A stretch of DNA of 64,000 nt from Rickettsiaceae bacterium. Lineage in GTDB: Bacteria > Pseudomonadota > Alphaproteobacteria > Rickettsiales > Rickettsiaceae. Every line of letters starts with the position of its first letter. Positions within the stretch are counted from its first letter, which is position 1. Below, one piece after another: positions 24,874 to 36,108 of this stretch. The position numbers were made by a program, and so were the translations under genes. The stretch covers positions 31,603 to 95,602 of the forward strand of contig JALZUG010000034.1 in assembly GCA_023301685.1 (NCBI GenBank). Direction: 5' to 3'. Under the pieces are notes generated by a model. The model did not search any database. It worked only from the letters and a program-made list of their open reading frames with translations, and was not told where the DNA came from.

Positions 24874-27828
24874 TTATGCTATCCCAGATTCACCAACAAC
24901 GACTACCTCGTTTTCAACTGCATCAAGAGTCGGAAGATGACTAGAAGGCCTAACAACAGCCGATCTATTATAATCAGAAGAATTAGTATAAGAATGAACT
25001 AAAAACAATAATTCTTCAGGTAGTTCAGCTATAAAACATCTAGTCTCATTAGGTTCGTCAAGATTATAACTACTGGATAAGCTCTTGCATACACCCATTA
25101 TGTGAAATGCATGTTCACAAAAATATTTCATTGATGTATATTCTGTATTAAACAATAGATTTTCTGCACCTAATGCTCTTTGCAAAATAATTTTGTTATA
25201 ATGCTTTAAACATTGTAATTGATTAAAACTTAATACATCATCTTGAGTAAAGTCCTTAAATGCCTCAAATATAGCATTTAAAAGTTGAAGATTTCTATTA
25301 AGAGACCCTTCTATATCTCTCAGTATCAAATCACTAATCTCATTTAGACTGATATCAAGAGCAGTTAATGCATTATTTTCTTTGAGAGCAATTGCTAGCA
25401 TCTTTCCTCCTGCATCAGTTATCCCATTATTTCTTATATACAAAGTTCCCAAAGATTCGTTCAGTTTTAATGCAGCAGCAAGTGCTTCAGCTCCTTCATC
25501 TCCAAATTCACTATCACTTATATCCAATTCTTCTAAATAAGGATAACAAACCAAAATAATTGAACATATGGCAGCTGCAAACTCATACATCTGGTTTCCA
25601 GCAATTGATAATTTAGTTATCATACTCTCTGTTGGAATGCGCACTCCTCTCTGAAAATATATATCCTCTAGCATCCACTCTACCAACTCAGCTAATATGG
25701 GAAACTCGTTAACTCTTGAAAATTCTTGCGCTCTTTCTAATATAGGATGAAAATATTTAGCTACAGGAATTGCCCCTTCTTCTCCATTCACATACTTTGA
25801 TTTTAATGGCTCATCTTTTGGTATAAACTTTCTAAATGCATGTAGAATTGCCTCTTCACCTTGTGTTAACTCAGGCAACTCCAGCGGCAGGAGCTCCTCT
25901 AAGTTTATAAATACACCTTTAAGCCATATTTGCAGTGATCCTGAAGACTCAATTGGAGCATCTACATTATACTTAACTTTGAACATAGAACGTAGCATAT
26001 GGAAAAACAAACCATCACTAAATTCTCCTATAAAACCTGGAACCTGCAAGGTATCCCCCGGAGCATATGTAGAGGCAAAACTCCTTACTAGTGAATCTTC
26101 CGGCATACCTAACAACATCATCTTGTTATACATCTCATTAGTAGTATCTGAAAATGTAGAAGAAATTAGTCCTGCAGCATGAGCTGTAACCAATTCACAT
26201 CTATCCATTTTAAGGCCTCTTAAAACATGGTTTCTGTTTAAAGCATCAATAGCCATAATCATCATATTTGCATCAAGTGGGCAATTTACTAGACTTATAT
26301 TCTCAAGATTACTCCCCGGTACACCTCTAAATATTATGTCCATAAAGAGACTAATTCTTGCATCTTCTATTCTTAGTGAATTAAGCGAAGAACAGCCCAT
26401 GATCAGAGGCGTAAGTTCCTCCATATGGACATTACCCCACTTCATTCCTATAAACGACAAATTAACAAGCTTATCTCCCCTCAATGCACTGGCAATAATA
26501 TACGCAGCACCAGCTGTTACATTTATACATTCCAAAGAAGTCGCAACTTTTGCAAATTTTACTAACAAACCAAGATATTTTTGTACATCTATATTATCAG
26601 TGTTAAATCTAACTTGAAACTCATCACACTCTGTAATGTTTATCGATTTAAGAACGCCTATAGTCTTTTGATTTACTTCACAGCTAAGAGTTGTATTTTT
26701 TTTCTCTGCAAATGGAAATGACCTATATTCTATATCATCATCTAATTTATACTCTACTTGCTTGGCTTGCAAAAATGAATCCATGGCAACTGCAAGTTTT
26801 TGATTCTGCATATCCCCATTATTATGTTCTAATATTAACTGAAACACACTCTGTTTAAAGAGTTCATATACAAAGTCTAGTTGCCCTAGAGTTTCTACCC
26901 CAAAGTTTTCTAATCCATTATAATAGCCTTTATACTCTCCTAATAGACTTTCTAACATAGTATCAATTGGACCGGTTTGATCTTCATCGGAAGATAAGAG
27001 GCGCCATAGGGATCCTACAAAATCTAAACTCGAGAGTTTATATTTAAGTAAGGGTAGAAAATATGATTGGCCAAAATCTCTTTCTTCTCTATAAGATTGA
27101 TACTCTATATCAATTTCTACTAAAAAATTAAAAAACTGATCCTGATTAGCAGGGTTAACTGTTCCATCACATAATATACTTGCTATATACTTGTAAAGAT
27201 TAGAATTAATATTGTTATGAGCTTTATAGATAGCCTCTACTTCTTCCTTACTAATTTCACCATCTTTTGAGATGATTGCTATTATATCTTGTAAAGGCTT
27301 CTTCATTTGAATGAATATATTTAATATTTCGTCAATCTGATTTCCTTGTGCTAAAGATACTATTACATTTTTAAATAAAGCTTCTAATATTTCTTTAGAC
27401 AAGTCCAAACTACTAACCAAACTATTATAATGATCATATAAAGCACTCAAACTTACTAGTTTTAAGCCAACTGGAGCTTCAACTATATCTAGTTGCGTTA
27501 ACACTCCGTACTCAGCAGCCCATATGTTCATTTTTTTATTAAGCAGAATATTTGCAAGACCAATATTTTGATCTTCATCCCCCCTTCCTCTAGACTGTAA
27601 ATCTATCTTTATAAGCAAATCAGTAAAAGTATCCTTATTAGATCCATTACCCCAATCTGAGTCTAAAATACTCGCTAGTTTTTCAGAATTTTTTTGATTT
27701 TCATAAATGGCATTTTTGAATTGTTCGTAAAATTTTCTTACTAAATCCTCATTAATACCAATATTTTTATTATGTCGCTTGATTTTCATTATATAAAATA
27801 AACATGGTCTTAAAGTATCTTTTGCCAT
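24874..27828 (-). CDS. Large leucine-rich-repeat protein, candidate effector
   Basis: 984 residues, no signal peptide or membrane segment. Residues 1-380 are helical and acidic with no recognisable family. A first set of LRR-like units lies at about 400-560 (ATSLECINVT, DKLVNLSFIGMKW, SSLNSLRIEDARI, SNLENISLVNCPL). A better second set lies at about 720-850, with EELDISDSEFGDEGAEALAA, GTLYIRNNGITDAGGKMLAI and TALDISLNEISD, which are RNase-inhibitor-type repeats of 28 residues. A short LPEELLFLVHSYTN segment near the C-terminus is weakly F-box-like, but not enough to call it. The start could instead be the second ATG at 27789. A host-directed role is inference. Confidence 0.7.
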   Translation of the reverse strand: MAKDTLRPCLFYIMKIKRHNKNIGINEDLVRKFYEQFKNAIYENQKNSEKLASILDSDWGNGSNKDTFTDLLIKIDLQSRGRGDEDQNIGLANILLNKKMNIWAAEYGVLTQLDIVEAPVGLKLVSLSALYDHYNSLVSSLDLSKEILEALFKNVIVSLAQGNQIDEILNIFIQMKKPLQDIIAIISKDGEISKEEVEAIYKAHNNINSNLYKYIASILCDGTVNPANQDQFFNFLVEIDIEYQSYREERDFGQSYFLPLLKYKLSSLDFVGSLWRLLSSDEDQTGPIDTMLESLLGEYKGYYNGLENFGVETLGQLDFVYELFKQSVFQLILEHNNGDMQNQKLAVAMDSFLQAKQVEYKLDDDIEYRSFPFAEKKNTTLSCEVNQKTIGVLKSINITECDEFQVRFNTDNIDVQKYLGLLVKFAKVATSLECINVTAGAAYIIASALRGDKLVNLSFIGMKWGNVHMEELTPLIMGCSSLNSLRIEDARISLFMDIIFRGVPGSNLENISLVNCPLDANMMIMAIDALNRNHVLRGLKMDRCELVTAHAAGLISSTFSDTTNEMYNKMMLLGMPEDSLVRSFASTYAPGDTLQVPGFIGEFSDGLFFHMLRSMFKVKYNVDAPIESSGSLQIWLKGVFINLEELLPLELPELTQGEEAILHAFRKFIPKDEPLKSKYVNGEEGAIPVAKYFHPILERAQEFSRVNEFPILAELVEWMLEDIYFQRGVRIPTESMITKLSIAGNQMYEFAAAICSIILVCYPYLEELDISDSEFGDEGAEALAAALKLNESLGTLYIRNNGITDAGGKMLAIALKENNALTALDISLNEISDLILRDIEGSLNRNLQLLNAIFEAFKDFTQDDVLSFNQLQCLKHYNKIILQRALGAENLLFNTEYTSMKYFCEHAFHIMGVCKSLSSSYNLDEPNETRCFIAELPEELLFLVHSYTNSSDYNRSAVVRPSSHLPTLDAVENEVVVVGESGIA

Positions 27829-27897
27829 AGTTAGTAACTCATTTTGTTTACCTTGAGTCTTATCGATATAATAAAACTACTGTTGTAATGATATTAT

Positions 27898-27983
27898 AGA
27901 AAATTCGGCGCTTCAACTTAAAGTAGTGTTTTTCAATATGAAATAAAAAGTGCACCACTTTAAGTTGAAGCACCGAATTTTCT
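27898..27983. repeat. Long inverted repeat, 31-nt arms, possible MITE or hairpin RNA
   Basis: Arms 27898-27928 and 27953-27983 are reverse complements at 29 of 31 positions around a 24-nt centre. Read from the plus strand the two exceptions are C-A and A-C mismatches; read from the minus strand both become G-U wobbles, so a minus-strand RNA would pair along all 31 positions. It sits between divergently transcribed genes, so it is not where an intrinsic terminator is needed. No clear target-site duplication flanks it. No second copy is in the window. Confidence 0.8.
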
Positions 27984-28096
27984 TAAATATAACAACAATG
28001 CATCAAGAACAACTGTACTGCCCATCTGACTAATCATTGGATTGCTTTATGTATTCTTTAATAATATTTATAGACAATTTTAAACTTATTTCTTAT

Positions 28097-28125
28097 TTGC
28101 AACAAAACCCTTAATAGTATATAAT
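28097..28125 (+). promoter_or_regulatory. Promoter of typA
   Basis: TTGCAA, a 17-nt spacer and a perfect TATAAT at 28120-28125, followed by a GC-rich CGCGC. The start codon is at 28167, with AGAAAGTAAGG between. Confidence 0.55.
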
Positions 28126-28166
28126 CGCGCATTCAAGTTTTTTAGAAGAAAGTAAGGTAGTTTATA

Positions 28167-29987
28167 ATGACATCATCAATACGCAATATCGCAATCATAG
28201 CCCATGTTGATCATGGAAAAACTACCTTAATTGATAATATGCTCAAACAAAGCGGATTATTTCGTGACAATCAAGCGGTTGCAGAACGTGCAATGGACTC
28301 AAATGATCTTGAAAAAGAACGCGGTATCACTATCTTAGCAAAATGCACTTCTGTAAAATGGGAAGATACAAAAATTAATATCATTGATACTCCTGGGCAT
28401 GCTGATTTTGGTGGTGAAGTAGAAAGAATATTAAGTATGGTAGATGGTGTCGTACTCTTAGTGGACGCTGCAGAAGGACCCATGCCTCAAACCAAATTTG
28501 TACTTGGAAAAGCATTAAAACTAGGGCTAAAACCAATTGTTGCTATTAATAAAATTGATAGATCTGATGCAAGAGAAGATGAAGTTCTCGATGAAATTTT
28601 TGAGTTATTCATGTCTCTTGATGCAAGCGACGAGCAGCTTGATTTTCCAGTAGTCTATGCATCCGGAAGAAGCGGATGGGCAGTAAAAGAACTGACTGAC
28701 GCAAGAGAAAATCTAAACGCTTTATTTGATGTAATATTAGAAAATGTAGGCGAACCAGTATCTGATGTTGATTCAGCATTCTCAATGATCGCCACCACCC
28801 GTGAATATGATTCATATTTAGGTAGAATTTTAACTGGTCGTATAGAAACTGGAACTGCTAAAATCAATATGCCTATTAAGGTCATGGACCGTGACGGCAA
28901 TCTGGTAGAAAGCGGTAGAATCACTAAAATGCTTACTTTCAAAGGGCTCGAAAGGCTACCTATAGACGAAGCAAAAGCTGGAGATATTATTGCTATTGCA
29001 GGACTTGAAAAAGCAAACGTTTCCGATACTATTGCAGCTCCAGAAGTTGAAACACCACTCGAATCACAACCAATTGACCCACCAACTCTTTCGATGAAAT
29101 TTTCGATCAACGACTCTCCACTTGCTGGCAAGGAAGGAACTAAATTAACTTCACGTGTACTTCGCACAAGATTAATGAGAGAAGCTGAAGGTAATGTTGC
29201 TTTAAAAATTTCAGAAACGGGGCAAACAGATTCATTTAATGTTGCAGGTCGCGGGGAATTACAGCTTGGAGTTTTAATTGAAACAATGAGAAGAGAGGGG
29301 TTTGAATTATCAATCAGTAGACCTTCCGTTCTATTTAAAACAGACGAAAATAGCGGCGAGAAACTAGAACCAATGGAAGAAGTTCAAATTGATGTGGATT
29401 CTGAATTTGTTGGATCTGTAGTAGAATCAATGAATTTAAGAAAAGCCCAAATGCAAGATATGCGTGAGACTGGCGCTGGTAAAACACGCTTAATTTTCAT
29501 TGCTCCATCACGTGGACTGATTGGTTATCACGGCACCTTCCTCACTGAAACCAGAGGAACTGGTATTATGAGTCGTATTTTCCACTCTTATGGACCATAT
29601 ACTGGCAAAATTGAAGGAAGACGTAATGGAGTTTTAATATCTATGGAAGATGGCAGTGCTGTTGCTTATGCACTATGGAACCTTGAAGATAGGGGTGATA
29701 TGTTTATTACAACTGGAGTTCCTGTGTATAAAGGTATGATCATTGGTGAACATAATAGAGATAATGATCTTGAAATAAATCCAATCAAATCAAAACAATT
29801 ATCCAATGTGCGTGCTAGTGGTAAAGATGAAGCTATAAAACTTTCACCTCCAAGATTAATGTCGCTTGAACAAGCTATTTCATATATTCAAGATGATGAG
29901 TTAGTAGAAGTAACGCCGCAATCTATTCGACTCAGAAAGGTTCACCTTGATCCACATGAGCGAAAAAGAATGTCTAGACAATCATAA
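28167..29987 (+). CDS. typA: Ribosome-associated translational GTPase TypA/BipA
   Basis: 606 residues, the family length. TypA/BipA is an EF-G-like GTPase that binds the ribosome and helps assembly or translation under stress. Seen: G1 AHVDHGKTT at 12-20, G2 with [18 protein letters not shown]3 [17 protein letters not shown]4 NKIDR, then the beta barrel, domain III, and the C-terminal domain specific to BipA with [19 protein letters not shown] and [18 protein letters not shown]. The [13 protein letters not shown] and C-terminal blocks separate it from LepA and EF-G. Single-gene transcription unit with a clear promoter. Confidence 0.97.
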   Translation: MTSSIRNIAIIAHVDHGKTTLIDNMLKQSGLFRDNQAVAERAMDSNDLEKERGITILAKCTSVKWEDTKINIIDTPGHADFGGEVERILSMVDGVVLLVDAAEGPMPQTKFVLGKALKLGLKPIVAINKIDRSDAREDEVLDEIFELFMSLDASDEQLDFPVVYASGRSGWAVKELTDARENLNALFDVILENVGEPVSDVDSAFSMIATTREYDSYLGRILTGRIETGTAKINMPIKVMDRDGNLVESGRITKMLTFKGLERLPIDEAKAGDIIAIAGLEKANVSDTIAAPEVETPLESQPIDPPTLSMKFSINDSPLAGKEGTKLTSRVLRTRLMREAEGNVALKISETGQTDSFNVAGRGELQLGVLIETMRREGFELSISRPSVLFKTDENSGEKLEPMEEVQIDVDSEFVGSVVESMNLRKAQMQDMRETGAGKTRLIFIAPSRGLIGYHGTFLTETRGTGIMSRIFHSYGPYTGKIEGRRNGVLISMEDGSAVAYALWNLEDRGDMFITTGVPVYKGMIIGEHNRDNDLEINPIKSKQLSNVRASGKDEAIKLSPPRLMSLEQAISYIQDDELVEVTPQSIRLRKVHLDPHERKRMSRQS

Positions 29988-29991
29988 TAAA

Positions 29992-30021
29992 TTGACAAGC
30001 ATTGATTTTTTGACATACGAT
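29992..30021 (+). promoter_or_regulatory. Candidate promoter of the proline-rich orphan gene
   Basis: TTGACA at 29992-29997, an 18-nt spacer and TACGAT at 30016-30021; the -10 ends 31 nt before the ATG at 30053. A second TTGACA overlaps the spacer at 30010-30015. The pair begins only 5 nt after the typA stop codon. Confidence 0.45.
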
Positions 30022-30052
30022 TAATAAAAATAACTTTTTACTAGTTTTATTT

Positions 30053-31273
30053 ATGTCGAAAGTCGGTGAAGATAATATAGAGCAGGAATCGCCCAATGAG
30101 TTTCAAACTGCTTACGAAGGTTTAAAAAGTAAAATTTTAGATGGCTCTATCTCAATTGAAGAAACCAGACAACTCTATGACTCATGCAAAACAGTCGGTG
30201 GTGATGCAGATAAAAGAGTTGCTATATCCGGAGTAATTGAAGATTTAGAAAATACCGGAATAACTGATGAAAAATACCATGATTTTGTCTCAAAGCTTGT
30301 GAAAGTAGAAACACAAGTTGTAGCTGAAAGATTTCCAATTGATCCAACTCAACCAGAACAAGAGCAAAAAGCAGAGATGGGAAAAAGATGCGCTCAATAC
30401 ATGAGAAACACTTCTCTAGCAAAAAACGCAATGCTTCATGAATGTACAAAAAATGGTTTAGGTCACGATATATACAAAGATTTAAAAGAAAATAATATCG
30501 AAGCCGCAACTAAAAAATTTCAAGAATTTAGTGTACCTGACTATCTACAAGATCATTATTCTACTATTGGTGAATTTTATAAAGAGAATGGCAACGCTCA
30601 AGGCGCTGCAACAAATTTAACTTTTCATTCTCTAACAACTTCAATTAATGAATATGCAAAAGTTGAACTTACTGGCAACGATGTCAATAACATTATTCGA
30701 ACAAGTGGTAAAACTTGCAAATCAGTTTACAGCCCAAGTATCCCAGGATCACGCGATAAATTAATGGATCAAATTCCAGGTCCGGATGAGAGTGTTACTG
30801 TTGACTTTTCTAACATCACTCCCCCTGATCTAGAACCATATACTCCTAGCGTTGAAGAAGTATCCACACCACAGCCAAAAACTCCTACTCCTAGTATTAA
30901 AGAAAGAATCACCAACGCTTTTAAAGGATTAGAGGAAGCAGCTCAAAGTTTTGGTCAGGCAGTAAAAGACTTTGTTGTATCAGCATTTAAGAAGTCTGAT
31001 AAACCTACAACTGATCTTCCTGAAACTAATACACCAAAACCTCAAGAACCAGGACCAGATCAAACAGCTGCAAAAGAGAAAACTGTTTCCGTAACTAGAG
31101 AAAGGTCAAATGCAATAACATCCAGACCAAAAGCTAATCCATCAGTTCAAGCTGTAGCAGAAAATGTAAGAAAAAACGTTTCAACAGGCAAAGAAACAGG
31201 AAACGCTCCCAAAAATGCACCTCCAGCAGCAATATCAGCCAGCAAAAAGCAGGATCAAAGTCAGAGCAGATAA
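30053..31273 (+). CDS. Orphan protein with disordered Pro/Thr/Lys-rich C-terminus, candidate effector
   Basis: 406 residues, no signal peptide. Residues 1-245 are mostly helical and acidic. Residues 250-283 are rich in Pro, Thr and Glu (PYTPSVEEVSTPQPKTPTP). An amphipathic helix follows at about 282-314 (IKERITNAFKGLEEAAQSFG and on), then a long disordered tail rich in Pro, Thr, Ala, Lys and Gln to the end. I recognise no family. The combination of helical body, proline-rich linker and basic disordered tail is common in type IV secretion substrates of Rickettsiales, but no definite signal can be claimed. No Shine-Dalgarno sequence precedes the ATG. It is convergent with dnaE, 26 nt away. Confidence 0.55.
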   Translation: MSKVGEDNIEQESPNEFQTAYEGLKSKILDGSISIEETRQLYDSCKTVGGDADKRVAISGVIEDLENTGITDEKYHDFVSKLVKVETQVVAERFPIDPTQPEQEQKAEMGKRCAQYMRNTSLAKNAMLHECTKNGLGHDIYKDLKENNIEAATKKFQEFSVPDYLQDHYSTIGEFYKENGNAQGAATNLTFHSLTTSINEYAKVELTGNDVNNIIRTSGKTCKSVYSPSIPGSRDKLMDQIPGPDESVTVDFSNITPPDLEPYTPSVEEVSTPQPKTPTPSIKERITNAFKGLEEAAQSFGQAVKDFVVSAFKKSDKPTTDLPETNTPKPQEPGPDQTAAKEKTVSVTRERSNAITSRPKANPSVQAVAENVRKNVSTGKETGNAPKNAPPAAISASKKQDQSQSR

Positions 31274-31299
31274 TCCTAAGCTAATACTCTTCTTGAGAC

Positions 31300-34200
31300 T
31301 CACTTCTTTTCGAGATTCGTTACATCATTTTCATCTAGTACAAATTGCTTTGGCATTGAAACTTTAGCCACGAACTCACCTTCTATAGGAAGAAATATTT
31401 CAATTGAGCTATTACTTTTTGATTCATGTTTTTTGTTAGCAAGAACATCTATAATTTGTTTGACCTCTTCTTCCCCTTCAGGATATAGTTTAAGGCTATG
31501 CTCTATACCATCTAACTCATCATCAATGCTTATAAACTTAAGAGCGGTTACGCGTAAGCCTCCTTTGTCCTTATACACATCACAATAAACAACTACAGCT
31601 TCTTTTACATTTATCAAATGAGCATAATCACGTAATATATCTTCATCAAAAATTGTAACTTCAAATATGCCTTCTTGATCGGATAGTACCAACGTAATAA
31701 ATCTGCCTCTTGGTGACATTCTGGCATCTTTCTTAGTAATCACACCAGCTAGCTTTAGCTTATGCGAACCATCACTAATATCATTCTTAATATTGGACGA
31801 AGTTTTTATTTTACATTTATCTAGAGATTGTACAATTTCAGTAAATGGATGATTTTTTAAGAATAATCCCATTACTTCAAATTCTGAATATGCTAATTCT
31901 TTTGACGAATATTCATCGGCATTCAATATAATATCAGTACTATTTGCTCCGACAGATATCAAACTAAATTGATTAGAATTTTTTTCTTCATGATATGAAG
32001 CACAATATGCCATAATCTTTGGAATACTTAAAATTAAGGCAGCTCTATTTGGATTAATCTTATCAAAACATCCTGCCTTAATTACATTCTCTAAAAGACG
32101 CTTATTAATTAACTTTGGCTCTATTCTCTCAGCAAAATCAATAATAGATTTAAAATCACCATTTTTTGTACGCTCAGATGTGACCGCCTCACCAAAATTA
32201 GCAGTAACATTCTTAATTGCACCAATTGCAAAAATTATTGATTTTTTACCTTCAATAACATCAATACTAAACTTACCTTGTGACCTATTAATATCTGGAG
32301 AGATTACGTCAATTCCAAAAATCTTTGCTTCTTGTACGAAAATATTAATCTTATCACTATTATCCATCTCTAAATTCAAGCAAGCTACTAAAAATTCTGC
32401 TGGAAAATTAGCCTTTAAATAAGCAGTTTGATATGAAATAACACCATACGCTGAAGCATGTGATTTATTGAAACCATATCCAGCAAATTTTGCTACTGTT
32501 GCAAAAATTGACTTAGCCTGCTGAGCTGGAACTTTATTCTCAACTGCACCACTTACAAACATTTCTTCCTGAGCATCCATCTCAGCTTTAACTTTCTTAC
32601 CCATTGCTCTTCTAAGCAAATCAGCGCCACCAAGACTATACCCTGATAGTATTCGAGCAATTTCCATTACTTGCTCTTGATAGATAATTACTCCATATGT
32701 TGTCTTTAATGTCGCCTCTAAAATAGGATGTAAATAGTCAACTTCTTGCTCACCATGCTTACAAGCAATATATGTTGGTATATTATCCATAGGGCCTGGA
32801 CGATATAAAGCACCAAGCGCAATAATATCATCTACACTATCTGGCCCTAACTTACGCAGAGCATTTTTCATCCCTACGCTTTCAAACTGAAAGACCCCAG
32901 TGCTCAGGCCATTTGAAAGCATTTCATAAGTCTTAGAATCATCGTACGGAATAGATTCAATATCTATCTTGACGCCACTATCTTCAATCAGCTCAATAGC
33001 TTTCGTAATAACTGTTAAAGTTTGCAATCCCAAAAAGTCAAATTTAACAAGGCCTGCAGCTTCTGCATATTTCATAGAATACTGGACTACAAGCATTTCA
33101 GCATTCATATCTTTATAAACCGGGACTATTTCTGTCATATCTTGATTAGCAATAACCACTCCGGCTGCATGAGTTGATGCGTGTCTTTGCAAACCTTCAA
33201 GCTTTAGTGCAGTCGAAAGCACTTGAGTAATTAGCTCCTCATCACCATCATAATTATATAATCCCTTACCTTTAGCAGCGCCTTTTAATTCAGCAACATC
33301 GTTAATTGCTTGATTTAATGTAACTGGGTTAATTGCATTGAATGGGACTAGCTCCGTTAAATAATCCGCAGCTGTATAACTAAGGCCGAGCACTCTTGAT
33401 ACATCCTTAATTACAGCTTTCGCCTGCATTTTACCAAATGTAATGATCTGCCCAACACGCTCATCACCATATTTAGAACGTACATAAGAAATCACCTCTT
33501 CACGCCTTTCCTGACAAAAATCGATATCAAAATCTGGCATTGAAACGCGTTCAGGATTTAAAAAACGCTCAAAGAGCAGACCAAATTTAATAGGATCTAG
33601 GTCGGTTATTTGCATTGTCCATGCTATAATTGAGCCCGCACCGGAACCACGACCTGGCCCCACTGCAATATTGTTTTGTTTGCTCCATTTAATAAAATCA
33701 GAAACAATAAGAAAATAACCCGAAAAACCCATTTTACAAATTATGCCTAACTCATAATCCAAGCGCTCATTATATTCTTTTATAATTGATGATTGATCAC
33801 TCTTCTTAATCTTTTCTTGTACAAATTTCTGAGATAATTTACTATCCAAACCATCTTTTGCCTGCTTGCGAATTAAATCATCCTCTGAAAGTGATCCATC
33901 GGTAAAATTTGGCAGTGATGGAGGTCTTGTCTCCGACATAACTGAACAACGCTGCGCTAAGCAAACAGTGTTTTCTATCGCTTCAGGTAAATCACTAAAT
34001 AAACTTATCATCTCATCAGAAGACTTAAAATAGCACTGATTGCTTGCTCTTCTTCTATCCTGCACTTCACGAACAACACCGTCTGAAATACAAAGTAATA
34101 CATCATGTGCATCATGCATTGAAATATCACCAAATAAGACTTGATTCGTAGCAATTAATGGAATTTCAAGTCCTTTTGCTATATCCAAATATTCAGTTTC

Positions 34201-34743
34201 AATCTGCTTTTCATTGCTTCGGCCGTGACGAGTTATCTCAAAATAAAATCTATCACTAAAGAGTTTTTGTAATTTCTTAGCAGCATTCATTGCAGCATCT
34301 TTGGATGATTCAAGCAATAATTTGCCAATTACACCTTCTGTATATCCTGATAAGACTACAATTCCTTCATTATATTTTTGCAAATCATTAAAATTGACAT
34401 GATTACAGATCTTTCGGTCGTTTTGTGTAAATGTTAAGCTAACTAGTTTCAGAAGATTCTGATAACCGATCTCATCCTTGGCTATTAATAAAATCTCTGC
34501 AAAATCTTCTACTCCATTATTTGTAAATAAGACATTTAGAATTGAAGCATGTATTGGCTGCACAGATGCTTTTGAAGCTGCCATAGAAAACTCCAGAGAT
34601 GCAAAGAGGTTTCCACGATCTGATAAGCAAACAGCATCCATATCATTCTTTTTCGTAAGATTCACAAGCTGATCAATTTTTATCGTACTCTCAAGCATTG
34701 AGTATGAACTTTGCACACGAAAATGAACGAATTTATTTGCCAC
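31300..34743 (-). CDS. dnaE: DNA polymerase III subunit alpha
   Basis: 1147 residues, the replicative polymerase catalytic subunit of the DnaE1 type. Domains in order: PHP (1-280), palm and thumb, fingers, helix-hairpin-helix and OB fold (about 980-1080). Seen: the [14 protein letters not shown] motif, the catalytic acid pair in MPDFDIDFC, the third acid in [24 protein letters not shown], and [18 protein letters not shown]. In the PHP domain the first His of the usual VHS motif is replaced by Gln (Q11), so the metal site is degenerate, as in other proteobacterial DnaE. The start overlaps the end of ugd by 11 nt. Confidence 0.97.
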   Translation of the reverse strand: MANKFVHFRVQSSYSMLESTIKIDQLVNLTKKNDMDAVCLSDRGNLFASLEFSMAASKASVQPIHASILNVLFTNNGVEDFAEILLIAKDEIGYQNLLKLVSLTFTQNDRKICNHVNFNDLQKYNEGIVVLSGYTEGVIGKLLLESSKDAAMNAAKKLQKLFSDRFYFEITRHGRSNEKQIETEYLDIAKGLEIPLIATNQVLFGDISMHDAHDVLLCISDGVVREVQDRRRASNQCYFKSSDEMISLFSDLPEAIENTVCLAQRCSVMSETRPPSLPNFTDGSLSEDDLIRKQAKDGLDSKLSQKFVQEKIKKSDQSSIIKEYNERLDYELGIICKMGFSGYFLIVSDFIKWSKQNNIAVGPGRGSGAGSIIAWTMQITDLDPIKFGLLFERFLNPERVSMPDFDIDFCQERREEVISYVRSKYGDERVGQIITFGKMQAKAVIKDVSRVLGLSYTAADYLTELVPFNAINPVTLNQAINDVAELKGAAKGKGLYNYDGDEELITQVLSTALKLEGLQRHASTHAAGVVIANQDMTEIVPVYKDMNAEMLVVQYSMKYAEAAGLVKFDFLGLQTLTVITKAIELIEDSGVKIDIESIPYDDSKTYEMLSNGLSTGVFQFESVGMKNALRKLGPDSVDDIIALGALYRPGPMDNIPTYIACKHGEQEVDYLHPILEATLKTTYGVIIYQEQVMEIARILSGYSLGGADLLRRAMGKKVKAEMDAQEEMFVSGAVENKVPAQQAKSIFATVAKFAGYGFNKSHASAYGVISYQTAYLKANFPAEFLVACLNLEMDNSDKINIFVQEAKIFGIDVISPDINRSQGKFSIDVIEGKKSIIFAIGAIKNVTANFGEAVTSERTKNGDFKSIIDFAERIEPKLINKRLLENVIKAGCFDKINPNRAALILSIPKIMAYCASYHEEKNSNQFSLISVGANSTDIILNADEYSSKELAYSEFEVMGLFLKNHPFTEIVQSLDKCKIKTSSNIKNDISDGSHKLKLAGVITKKDARMSPRGRFITLVLSDQEGIFEVTIFDEDILRDYAHLINVKEAVVVYCDVYKDKGGLRVTALKFISIDDELDGIEHSLKLYPEGEEEVKQIIDVLANKKHESKSNSSIEIFLPIEGEFVAKVSMPKQFVLDENDVTNLEKK

Positions 34744-36037
34744 TCTTTCTTCCTACTGAATAATACTTAAAGCCAGAATCTTGTGCATATTTGCTATCAA
34801 TAATATTACGCAAATCTATTATCACAGGTTGATTTACTATGTCTCTAGCTTTCTTAAGATCGATATCTTTAAATTCTTGCCATTCTGTAATAATAATAAT
34901 TGCATCAGAATTTTCAATTGCTTCATAGATGTTCTTCGCGCAATTTAAATTATCAAAGTAATGATCTGCATTCTTCATTCCCTCTGGATCGTACGTTATT
35001 ATATCAGCATTCTGCTCTCGCAACTTATTGATCAGCTCAATTGCAGGACTGCTTCGTAAGTCATCAGTACCTGCTTTGTAGGTAAGCCCCAGCACTGCTA
35101 GTCTTTTATTCGCTATATCTCCACCAATTGCTCTTGCAATTTTATTAAGCATTATTTGCGGCCTATTACTATTTGCAGTAATTACTGCATCTAAAATCAA
35201 AAAGTCTGAATCGATATTCTTGGATAATTGCTGAAGTGCCATTATATCTTTTGGAAAACAAGAGCCTCCAAAACCAGGACCTGCTTGCAAGAAAGCACTG
35301 CCAATTCTTTTATCTAAACCAATGCCATGTGATAGCTTAGATATATCAGCACCAACTGCTTCACATAAATCTGCCATTTCATTAATGAAAGCAATTTTAT
35401 TTGCCAAAAATGTATTAGACGCATACTTAATCAATTCTGAAGTATTCAAGTCAGTTTCAACAACAATAACCCCTTCTTTAGTTAGTGGTTCGTACACTTT
35501 ACGCATTACGGCAAAAGATTCATCATTATCTGCACCTATTACTATACGGTCAGGTTCTAAAAAATCTTTTATAGCATCCCCTTCTCTTAAAAATTCCGGA
35601 TTCGAAACAACAGAATTACCTAAGCCCTTGCTACGTAAAAACTCTGACACTTTGGCGCATGTTCCAGGTGGGACAGTTGATTTCATTACTATAATACATT
35701 TTGAAGATATATAAGATGTAGCACTTTCTAGACACTCAAAAACTCCACTCAAATCAGCGTCACCGTTCTCCTTTGGAGGAGTACCAACAGTAATAAACAA
35801 GCAATCCGAACCACTGATTGATTCATCATATCCGCAAACAAATTTTAGTTTATTACTATTACCATATTTACTAATATACTCATCTAATCCAGGTTCAAAA
35901 ATTGGGCAACTACCTTGGTGTAATTTTGTAATTTTCAACTCATCAACATCTATACACACTACGTCATGTCCGATATGGCTCATCATCACACCAGATACTA
36001 GGCCAACATAACCAGTGCCTATAAACGAAATTTTCAT
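34733..36037 (-). CDS. ugd: UDP-glucose 6-dehydrogenase
   Basis: 434 residues, the usual length. The enzyme oxidises UDP-glucose to UDP-glucuronate with two NAD, for capsule or LPS sugars. Seen: the N-terminal dinucleotide fold [48 protein letters not shown], and the catalytic cysteine C260 in [13 protein letters not shown]. The C-terminal domain has [19 protein letters not shown]. No clear Shine-Dalgarno sequence. It overlaps dnaE by 11 nt downstream, so the two share a transcript although their roles are unrelated. It is divergent from the AsmA-like gene. Confidence 0.96.
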   Translation of the reverse strand: MKISFIGTGYVGLVSGVMMSHIGHDVVCIDVDELKITKLHQGSCPIFEPGLDEYISKYGNSNKLKFVCGYDESISGSDCLFITVGTPPKENGDADLSGVFECLESATSYISSKCIIVMKSTVPPGTCAKVSEFLRSKGLGNSVVSNPEFLREGDAIKDFLEPDRIVIGADNDESFAVMRKVYEPLTKEGVIVVETDLNTSELIKYASNTFLANKIAFINEMADLCEAVGADISKLSHGIGLDKRIGSAFLQAGPGFGGSCFPKDIMALQQLSKNIDSDFLILDAVITANSNRPQIMLNKIARAIGGDIANKRLAVLGLTYKAGTDDLRSSPAIELINKLREQNADIITYDPEGMKNADHYFDNLNCAKNIYEAIENSDAIIIITEWQEFKDIDLKKARDIVNQPVIIDLRNIIDSKYAQDSGFKYYSVGRKSGK

Positions 36038-36108
36038 AAATTCTAACTATAATTTTCAAAATGGGTATAGCTTAACTCAAAAAGCTAAAAAGTAAAATTA
36101 AAACTATT

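Larger units (their letters stand above)
27829..28166. other. Divergent intergenic region, LRR gene to typA
   Basis: 338 bp between two divergently read genes. It holds the long inverted repeat (27898-27983) and the typA promoter (28097-28125). No ORF of note. Confidence 0.5.

Noticed and set aside
26336..26617. 93-codon plus-strand ORF inside the large LRR gene
   Set aside because: Antisense shadow of the LRR coding sequence, without ribosome-binding site or known domain.
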